Shown: positions 1 through 4,849 of the stretch, in pieces
Position numbering within the stretch: the first letter of the stretch is position 1
Layout of the letters: each line of letters starts with the position of its first letter
From: Verrucomicrobia bacterium UBA1263
Lineage (GTDB): Bacteria; Verrucomicrobiota; Verrucomicrobiia; Limisphaerales; UBA1412
Reading direction: 5' to 3'
DNA length: 9,637 bases
Assembly: GCA_002308515.1 (NCBI GenBank)
Contig: DBVN01000006.1
Span: 1-9,637, forward strand
Notes under the pieces: model-generated
Told to the model about the DNA's origin: nothing
Seen by the model: the letters and a program-made list of their open reading frames with translations, nothing else
Database searches by the model: none
Position numbers and translations under genes: made by a program

Positions 1-198
1 AACAACCCTCAGGTCGGCATGATGAATATGCGCGCCGTGATGCCCGCCCTCATGAAGGCGCCCGTCGCGAACGTAGGCGTTGGCGGCATCTCGTACGAGA
101 AGACCGAAGTGCCAAGCGCCAAGCGCGACACCGTGGTCAAGAAGGACATGACGGTCGATGACATCGCAAAGGAGATCGTTGACTGGATCCGCAGTTAG
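1..198 (+). CDS. etfB: Electron transfer flavoprotein beta subunit, C-terminal 65 residues
   Basis: The 3' end of a gene that enters from outside the window in frame 1 and stops with TAG at 196-198. The tail contains a segment (MRAVMPALMKAPVANVG, about residues 10-26 of the visible part) that matches in layout the 'LPNIMKAKKK' region near the end of EtfB proteins. It ends in a predicted helix (DDIAKEIVDWIRS). EtfB binds AMP or a second FAD and pairs with EtfA to carry electrons between acyl-CoA-type dehydrogenases and a quinone or ferredoxin-linked acceptor in the cytoplasm. The strongest support is that the next gene, 85 bases downstream on the same strand, is a recognisable EtfA, and etfB-etfA order is common. 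The nucleotide-binding part lies outside the window, so it cannot be told whether this is a bifurcating type. Locally it is GC-rich (about 65 percent by hand count of 61-120). Confidence 0.7.
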   Translation, partial: NNPQVGMMNMRAVMPALMKAPVANVGVGGISYEKTEVPSAKRDTVVKKDMTVDDIAKEIVDWIRS

Positions 199-283
199 TA
201 CAGAGTTTAGAGTTTAAAGTGTGCCAAACTTCGAACTCTGAACTTTGAATTTCCAAACTTCGAAACCTCTAAACTTCCAACCA
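199..283. repeat. AT-rich imperfect repeat spacer between etfB and etfA
   Basis: The spacer is built from short variants of AAACTT, GAACTCT and GAACTTTGAA. A left part (gagtttagagtttaaagt, 203-220) is an imperfect inverted copy of the right part (aactctgaactttg, 234-247); 12 of 14 bases agree when reverse-complemented. Its composition contrasts sharply with the GC-rich genes on both sides. No Shine-Dalgarno sequence is visible before the etfA ATG. It resembles dispersed low-complexity repeats found in some PVC genomes, but that is recollection and not tested here. Confidence 0.45.
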
Positions 284-1126
284 ATGACAATCAAAGCTTA
301 TTCAATCGAAGGCAACGGAACGTTCGCGCAGGATGTGCCGGCGTTTGCTGCGGCCATCAAGGGAGCAGGCGCGGATATCGTGCTGGTGCCTGGCGTCTCC
401 AGGGCGAAGCGTTCGATGCCTGCGGCGGCGATGCGCGCGGGCGCGGCGATCGACACCAACGTGGTGGCGGTGCAGGCGGAGGGCGAAAAGCTCACCGTGC
501 AGCGCTGGGCGTACCGCCAGCGCATCCTCACGACTTTCACGCGCGCGGCGCGTCCGTGGGTGATCCTCGTCGACCCCTCGCTCTTCGGCGACATCTGCGC
601 CCAGCTGGGCGTTACGCCCGAGGCGATGCCGTCCGGCGCGGCGGTGGAAACGCGCACGACCGTGAACGGCGTGGTGGCGGCCGGCAAGGGCGGCGAATCC
701 ACGATCAAGCCTGATTCGCCGCTCCTCTTCGTGGCGGGCGCGGGCTGGACCAAGAAGCAGGCCGATGGACAATCCCACGCGGCCGACGCGGAATCTATCA
801 TCCTGCAATTCCTGGACAAATCTCAGGCATCTCTGGGCAGCACCAAGTCGCTGGTGGATATGTCCGGCGAAGGGAACGCGGTGCTCAGTTTCATGACCCA
901 TCTGAATCAGGTCGGTCAGACCGGCAGTACCCCTCGTCATCCGAAAGGGCTGTCCACCTGCTGTCACGGTGAGGAGCCTCATGTGGTGGGCTGGCGCTTC
1001 ATCAAAGAGCGCCGCGCCGTGAATATAGATGCCAACTGCGGATGGGCGCGCGGTAAAGCGGATGTTTTGTACGTGGCCGATGCCTTTGCGGTGATGGCCA
1101 AGGTCAATGAACTGTTGTGTAAATAG
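284..1126 (+). CDS. etfA: Electron transfer flavoprotein alpha subunit, divergent
   Basis: A 280-residue protein. The ATG at 284 is chosen over an in-frame TTG at 245 because the first 13 codons of the longer form are spacer repeat; neither has a good ribosome site. EtfA holds FAD and moves electrons between flavoprotein dehydrogenases and an acceptor, as a heterodimer with EtfB. Residues 1-150 fit the EtfA domain I alpha/beta fold. Residues 150-280 fit the FAD domain: AGAGWT (151-156), SLGSTKSLVDMSG (183-195, like the family's 'VGASRAVVD' stretch), and the hallmark QVGQTG (209-214). The usual 'GISGAIQH' is replaced by GLSTCCHGEEPHVVGW (222-237), and 'AINKDPDAPIF' by NIDANCGWARGKADV (247-261), so this is an unusual member. 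The length is a little short for EtfA (usually 310-330). GC falls from about 70-77 percent before about 780 to 55-60 percent after it. An intrinsic terminator follows 24 bases after the stop. Confidence 0.85.
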   Translation: MTIKAYSIEGNGTFAQDVPAFAAAIKGAGADIVLVPGVSRAKRSMPAAAMRAGAAIDTNVVAVQAEGEKLTVQRWAYRQRILTTFTRAARPWVILVDPSLFGDICAQLGVTPEAMPSGAAVETRTTVNGVVAAGKGGESTIKPDSPLLFVAGAGWTKKQADGQSHAADAESIILQFLDKSQASLGSTKSLVDMSGEGNAVLSFMTHLNQVGQTGSTPRHPKGLSTCCHGEEPHVVGWRFIKERRAVNIDANCGWARGKADVLYVADAFAVMAKVNELLCK

Positions 1127-1150
1127 TTTTTGATCGCGATATATCTTGAT

Positions 1151-1177
1151 AAACGCGGGGCTGACCCGCGTTTTTTT
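1151..1177 (+). terminator. Intrinsic terminator of the etf operon
   Basis: A perfect 9-bp stem (AAACGCGGG, 1151-1159, with CCCGCGTTT, 1165-1173) closes a 5-base loop GCTGA, and the T run continues to 1177. It lies 24 bases after the etfA stop and separates the flavoprotein genes from the ferredoxin gene. Confidence 0.87.
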
Positions 1178-1240
1178 CATTTACGATGGGATTTTTTATT
1201 TAATTCTGCTGAAAAAACATCTAAGATAAAGGCGCTAAGT

Positions 1241-1270
1241 TTGATTCCACTGCGGAGTCAACGGTTATAA
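1241..1270 (+). promoter_or_regulatory. Possible sigma-70-like promoter of the ferredoxin gene
   Basis: TTGATT (1241-1246) and TTATAA (1265-1270) are separated by 18 bases and lie 28 bases before the ferredoxin ATG. Matches to consensus are partial. The gene must have a promoter in this interval if the terminator at 1151-1177 works, because nothing else can start its transcript. Confidence 0.33.
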
Positions 1271-1298
1271 GTGATAAAAGTTACAGAGGGTAAAGTAT

Positions 1299-1475
1299 AT
1301 GCCAGCTAAAGTTGATAAAGATAATTGTGCCGGCTGCGGTTCCTGCGTGAGCGCGTGTCCCGTGGAGGCTATCAAGATGGAAGATGACGGAAAAGCCAAG
1401 GTGGACGCGGATACCTGCATTGACTGCGGTTCTTGCGTGAGTACCTGCCCGGCGGGTGCTATCTCCCAGGAATAG
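1299..1475 (+). CDS. 2[4Fe-4S] ferredoxin, 58 residues
   Basis: A small clostridial-type bacterial ferredoxin: a soluble one-electron carrier with two low-potential cubane clusters. Two cysteine motifs are complete: C10-x2-C13-x2-C16-x3-C20-P and C40-x2-C43-x2-C46-x3-C50-P. The two halves are internal repeats of one another (CAGCGSCVSACPVEAI and CIDCGSCVSTCPAGAI), the classic gene-duplication structure. The length is normal for the family (55-60). The ATG is supported by AGAGGG at 1285-1290 with 8-base spacing. It follows the etf terminator and so is probably its own unit, but the nearness of etfBA suggests that it could be a redox partner for a low-potential ETF reaction; that is inference. 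The sequence has few aromatic residues and is acidic, as expected. Confidence 0.96.
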   Translation: MPAKVDKDNCAGCGSCVSACPVEAIKMEDDGKAKVDADTCIDCGSCVSTCPAGAISQE

Positions 1476-1560
1476 TTTTAATAATAAAGCGAAAATCATC
1501 ATTAGAAATCAAAAAGTCATTTAAAACAACAAATAATATACTTAACAATAATGACTTACT

Positions 1561-1613
1561 GTAGAGACGAGCGACCCGCTCGTCTCGGAGACGCGAGAAT
1601 CTCGCGTCTCTAC
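1561..1613. repeat. Double-hairpin palindromic repeat element, copy 1
   Basis: Two perfect hairpins stand side by side. The first is GAGACGAGCG/CGCTCGTCTC (1564-1573 and 1577-1586) with loop ACC; the second is GAGACGCGAG/CTCGCGTCTC (1588-1597 and 1601-1610) with loop AAT. The outer ends GTAGAGAC (1561-1568) and GTCTCTAC (1606-1613) are also complementary, so the whole 53 bp can fold as one cruciform-like structure. The second hairpin plus its right flank recurs at 7606-7634 with 27 of 28 bases identical through CTACGG. It lies in the otherwise featureless AT-rich gap 1476-1740. This looks like a REP/BIME-type dispersed element. Confidence 0.82.
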
Positions 1614-1680
1614 GGAACATATTGATTTTGAATATGTTTTGATAAAATTGAAATTCTAATGGTGATTTTGGGATAAAGCG

Positions 1681-1712
1681 AATGAGCCCGGTCTGACGAT
1701 CGGGCTCATTTT
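1681..1712. terminator. Probable bidirectional intrinsic terminator
   Basis: A perfect 10-bp stem, AATGAGCCCG (1681-1690) and CGGGCTCATT (1701-1710), has a 10-base loop and runs into TTTT on the plus strand. It lies 28 bases beyond the stop of the minus-strand gene at 1741. On the minus strand the trailing sequence (ATTCGCTTTATC) is only moderately T-rich. It fits a shared barrier between the convergent ferredoxin and helical-repeat genes. Confidence 0.7.
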
Positions 1713-1740
1713 CTACAGAACCGGCTGGTTCTCAGTTAGA

Positions 1741-3141
1741 TCAGAATGGAGAGAAGTCAATAGGTCCCATCTGTGCGCCTCCTCCGGCTATTTCAGGATG
1801 GTTTCGTATAAAGGTCATGGAGCTGCTCATCATTCTCTGGAGATAGCCGGAGGACAGGACCTTCTTGGCATACTCATCTTCGTTAAAATTCTCGCCCTGT
1901 TCGATCTGCTGGGTGAGAAACTCATTTGCCATTCCCAGTGTCTCGCCAAAGAGAGACTGATCGTTCTCAGACGTGTTCAGCTGACTCAGCACGTTCAGAT
2001 ACTGCTGCTGTTTTTCTGCTTTGTTTTCAGCGCTTTCCAGCTCGCTCGCGCCAATCAGGATAGCCATTGAGCCGATCATATCTTTGTCATCACCTTCCAG
2101 TCCGTTGATGTAGCCGGTGAACAGAGCGGTGGCCTGTTCGTTGGAGCCGATGAATTTTTTCATAGATTCCAGGATCACCAGCTTTTCAGCCAGAAGAGCG
2201 CCTTCGCGGTTGAACGCGGTAATGGCTTCCGGCAAAGCCGCTTCACCCAGAGTTTCCATCTTTCTGCGGAAGATGTCCATGGAGAGATGCCCATACTCGT
2301 TGTATAGATTGAGGTTTGCCAGCAGGTTTTTGTACTCCTCTTCGCTGATGTTTTTGATAAAGGCCAGCATTTCACTTTGATCCTGATTTTTGAGATTGGG
2401 GAAGACAGCGTTGCAGACGGCCAGGATGATTTTTGCGTAAGCATCTTTATCCACAGCCAGAAGGATGTTGCCAGCGCTTATGATCTCCTTCAGATCGGTG
2501 GAGTTCTGCATGGCTTGACAAAGCAGTTCCAGTGCCGCCGGGGTCTTGATCTCTCCCAGAGTCTGGATCAGTCCCAGCCGGGAGGTCATGGGGATGACGC
2601 TTGACTGGCCTCTTCTGAGGCGGATCCTTCTGCCGTTGACTTGGAGAGAGTTCTCCTCTTTGAACAGAGTTACATTGTGACCGCTGGTCAGGTATTCGCC
2701 GATGGCTTCCAGTGAGCGGTCGCCCTGGTCACGCAGTCCCTGAAAGACGAAGAACGCCTCGCGCACCTGGTCGTGCCCTTGTTTCAGAATGGCTTCGTTT
2801 GTTTGTGTGGTATTGCTAGTCAGAACACTGTCAATAACCACCTCGGGCAGTTCTACATCTGTTTTTTCCGAATCGGCCATGTCTTTCATTTCACGCAGAC
2901 GGGCGATGAGAGCGGCGGGATCCAGTTCCGGGGAATCAAGTTCGTTTTTCTGAGTTTTCAGTTCTTCCATCTGGGCGGCGATCCCGTCCAGTTGAGCCTG
3001 GAGTTCCAGTTTTTGGTTGTCCCATTGTTCTTTCTGCCGCGCGAGGGTCTTCTCATTGGAACCGCGGATATGCCAGACGGCAGCCGCGGAGACTCCCGCG
3101 ATGATCAGACTCAGGACGATAAGGATATAAAATTTCTTCAT
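1741..3141 (-). CDS. Membrane-anchored coiled-coil/helical-repeat protein (second of a paralogous pair)
   Basis: A 466-residue protein with no function that I can name. MKK is followed by a hydrophobic segment at residues 4-23 (signal anchor, or uncleaved signal with the bulk outside the cytoplasm). Then comes a charged coiled coil at about 28-68 (many E, Q, K; LELQAQLDGIAAQMEELKTQ), and a mostly helical body to about 445. LDPAALIARLREMKD (73-87) matches LDPATLVQQLYKLKD in the upstream gene at 8 of 15 positions. REAFFVFQGL (127-136) and the PAALELLCQAM region (201-211) also have counterparts there. Segments such as TLGEIKTPAALELL (194-207) and TLGEAALPEAITAF (297-310) have HEAT-like helix-turn character. 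The tail is glycine/proline-rich and ends in phenylalanine (IDFSPF). It starts 9 bases after the upstream stop with no good ribosome site, so translational coupling is likely. The role may be scaffold or envelope assembly, inferred only from architecture. Confidence 0.85.
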   Translation of the reverse strand: MKKFYILIVLSLIIAGVSAAAVWHIRGSNEKTLARQKEQWDNQKLELQAQLDGIAAQMEELKTQKNELDSPELDPAALIARLREMKDMADSEKTDVELPEVVIDSVLTSNTTQTNEAILKQGHDQVREAFFVFQGLRDQGDRSLEAIGEYLTSGHNVTLFKEENSLQVNGRRIRLRRGQSSVIPMTSRLGLIQTLGEIKTPAALELLCQAMQNSTDLKEIISAGNILLAVDKDAYAKIILAVCNAVFPNLKNQDQSEMLAFIKNISEEEYKNLLANLNLYNEYGHLSMDIFRRKMETLGEAALPEAITAFNREGALLAEKLVILESMKKFIGSNEQATALFTGYINGLEGDDKDMIGSMAILIGASELESAENKAEKQQQYLNVLSQLNTSENDQSLFGETLGMANEFLTQQIEQGENFNEDEYAKKVLSSGYLQRMMSSSMTFIRNHPEIAGGGAQMGPIDFSPF

Positions 3142-3150
3142 AGGTACGGG

Positions 3151-4608
3151 TTATTTCTTGGGTTCTTGTTTATTGTTTTTTTCGTCGATCTCTTTGACGG
3201 CCATTTCGGTCATGTCATTGACGGCTTTGTCAATAGCTTCGCTGGCCAGGTTTTGGAAGAAGTTTTTGGATTCTTCGTCCGCGACCCATGTTCCTTTGTC
3301 AGGGTCAGTGCTGGCGGTGTGCTGGAGGTTGGAGCGGACCATCCCGACGATGCGGATCAGTTTTTCGTCATCGGGGAATTGGGCTTCCACCGCGTCCAGG
3401 AAGAGCAGGCGGTCGTTGGCTTTCTGGATCTGTTCGGGGTCTTCGGCTTCGGAGGTACGCTGGGCAGCGCGCGGAGATGAGCCAATCAGCAGAGCGGCTC
3501 CGAAATCCGGATCCAGTGAGAGCCCCATGATGCCAGTATAGCGTTCGATCGGAGAAGCTTCTTTCAACTCGGTCAGAAGCATTTCCGTGGCTTTGGGATT
3601 GGCTATGTTTTCTGTAGCTGTGGTTATCAGGGAGATGTCAGTCTTTTTATGATTTTCCTTCTGACGCAGATAGGCTTCGTAGCAGTAGTCCATGACTGTT
3701 TCGGACGGCAGGATGGCCGTGGCTTCGCTGAACAGGGCGGAGTCTATCCTGCCATTTTCCTGAAGCCACTCCCGTTTTTCCAGAAGTTCGACGGCAAATT
3801 CCTCATCCTTCAGAACAGTAAAGAGCAGGTTGTAAATCTTTTTGAGGTCCTGACGGTTGGCACTGAGCTGTTCCGAGTTTTTGGAATTATCCTGTTTCAG
3901 GAAGGAGACGGCTTTTTCCAGCAGACCGGTCTTCTGCGGAGTGAGTTCTTTTTGTTTCTCGATCAGCTGGTTGTACTTATCCCGCGCGGCGCTGATGCAG
4001 TAGGGACGGTATCCGTCGGAAACGCTCATGAGCGCTTTGCAGAGGTTGGCCAGTTCTTCCACGGTCTGAGTCGCGGGCAGCAGCTGGCTCAGCAGGTCAG
4101 CCGCCGGACGGTTCCCCATGGAGACCAGCAGCGAGGCGATCTCCTGTCTCAGTGTGCGTGAATTGTAGAGAGGACGCGCGTCCAGGTTAAAATCGTAGCC
4201 GTCAATGAGCAGGTCTTTCAGAGCCGGCAGGGCGTTGGTCCCGTTCAGCAAAAGCCCCTGCAGACAGTAGAACGCGCGGGGACTGCGTGCTTTGTTGTCC
4301 GGCAGGTCTTTCAGCTTATACAGCTGCTGCACCAGGGTTGCCGGATCCAGCGGATCATGCTGTTCGGCGTTGATACGGTTGGCCTCGGCCAGATAGTTGG
4401 CGTTGGCCTCGTTGATCCGCTCAACCATCTGAGCGGATTCTTCCCGGAATGTCTGCTCCTGGTTATCCCGTTCGGTTTGAGCTTGTTTTTGAGTTTGTTT
4501 GACCCACATTCCGGCGGCGCAAAGCACGGCCATCATGATGATGACTCCGGCCAGAAAGGGCTTGCTGCTCGATTTCGTGTTTTCTTTGTTCAGATTCAAT
4601 TCATCCAT
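3151..4608 (-). CDS. Membrane-anchored coiled-coil/helical-repeat protein (first of a paralogous pair)
   Basis: A 485-residue protein of unknown function. A 16-residue polar N-terminus precedes one hydrophobic segment (about 17-36, PFLAGVIIMMAVLCAAGMWV), then a coiled coil (about 38-83, rich in Q, E, N and A). Next is the shared motif LDPATLVQQLYKLKD (87-101) and an RAFYCLQGLLLNGTNALPAL stretch (111-130). This 'LDP..L...L..LKD ... LPAL' layout recalls N-terminal regions of HEAT-like proteins that I have seen in PVC bacteria; no search was run. Residues 150-470 are mostly amphipathic helices, and the C-terminus is highly charged and lysine-rich (KNNKQEPKK). The start is well supported: AGGAGG lies 9 bases before the ATG. 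The topology is probably a single-pass anchor with a large soluble body; the side of the membrane cannot be decided (the flanks are KSSSK before and KQTQK after). It is co-transcribed with the paralogue at 1741-3141, so the two products probably act together. Confidence 0.88.
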   Translation of the reverse strand: MDELNLNKENTKSSSKPFLAGVIIMMAVLCAAGMWVKQTQKQAQTERDNQEQTFREESAQMVERINEANANYLAEANRINAEQHDPLDPATLVQQLYKLKDLPDNKARSPRAFYCLQGLLLNGTNALPALKDLLIDGYDFNLDARPLYNSRTLRQEIASLLVSMGNRPAADLLSQLLPATQTVEELANLCKALMSVSDGYRPYCISAARDKYNQLIEKQKELTPQKTGLLEKAVSFLKQDNSKNSEQLSANRQDLKKIYNLLFTVLKDEEFAVELLEKREWLQENGRIDSALFSEATAILPSETVMDYCYEAYLRQKENHKKTDISLITTATENIANPKATEMLLTELKEASPIERYTGIMGLSLDPDFGAALLIGSSPRAAQRTSEAEDPEQIQKANDRLLFLDAVEAQFPDDEKLIRIVGMVRSNLQHTASTDPDKGTWVADEESKNFFQNLASEAIDKAVNDMTEMAVKEIDEKNNKQEPKK

Positions 4609-4617
4609 AGGATATTT

Positions 4618-4623
4618 CCTCCT
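4618..4623 (-). promoter_or_regulatory. Ribosome binding site of the helical-repeat operon
   Basis: AGGAGG is read on the minus strand, 9 bases before the ATG at 4608. It fixes this start and is the best Shine-Dalgarno sequence in the window. TTGACA lies close upstream on the same strand but is too near the ATG to be a usable promoter. No convincing promoter was found between 4624 and 4783. Confidence 0.72.
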
Positions 4624-4783
4624 CTGCCCAGTATGTCAAATCGACAGGGAAAGGTCTATCTTTGATTTTGATTTGCCGGACGATTATCTCGTCTCGTCTG
4701 TAAAGAACCGCCCGGCATGTTTTTTGTGTAAGAAAAAGAGGTATATTTTGTTGTCTGTTATTTTTTCTTATGTGAATCGAGAT

Positions 4784-4824
4784 AAAAACAAAGATCCCCA
4801 ACGGAAATACGGTCAGGGATCTTT
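4784..4824 (-). terminator. Intrinsic terminator of the synthetase fusion gene
   Basis: On the minus strand a 9-bp perfect stem AAAGATCCC/GGGATCTTT (4824-4816 with 4798-4790) encloses a 17-base loop and is followed by GTTTTTA. It starts 26 bases past the stop at 4850 and separates this gene from the helical-repeat operon downstream on the same strand. Confidence 0.78.
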
Positions 4825-4849
4825 TGATTGTTCTAATATTTAGTTGTAA

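Noticed and set aside
302..1180. 292-codon minus-strand open frame opposite etfA
   Set aside because: A shadow frame in very GC-rich DNA, where stops are rare. It is rich in R, H and A, has no recognisable domain, and would start inside the terminator region. The plus frame has clear EtfA motifs.
1514..1557. 8-bp inverted repeat AAGTCATT/AATGACTT with a 28-base gap
   Set aside because: It is short, in AT-rich DNA, with no T run and no flanking duplication; chance is a sufficient explanation.
2773..3480. 235-codon plus-strand open frame across the junction of the two helical-repeat genes
   Set aside because: It lies antisense to both genes and to their 9-base junction. The F/G/H-rich composition is typical of an antisense frame of helical proteins.
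4628..4643. TTGACA box on the minus strand before the 485-residue gene
   Set aside because: A -10 box at normal spacing would overlap the bases just before the ATG, leaving no leader, while a strong ribosome site is present.
4601..4801. 66-codon minus-strand frame overlapping the start of the 485-residue gene by 8 bases
   Set aside because: It starts at TTG inside the terminator of the preceding gene and has no ribosome site. AGGAGG clearly serves the ATG at 4608.
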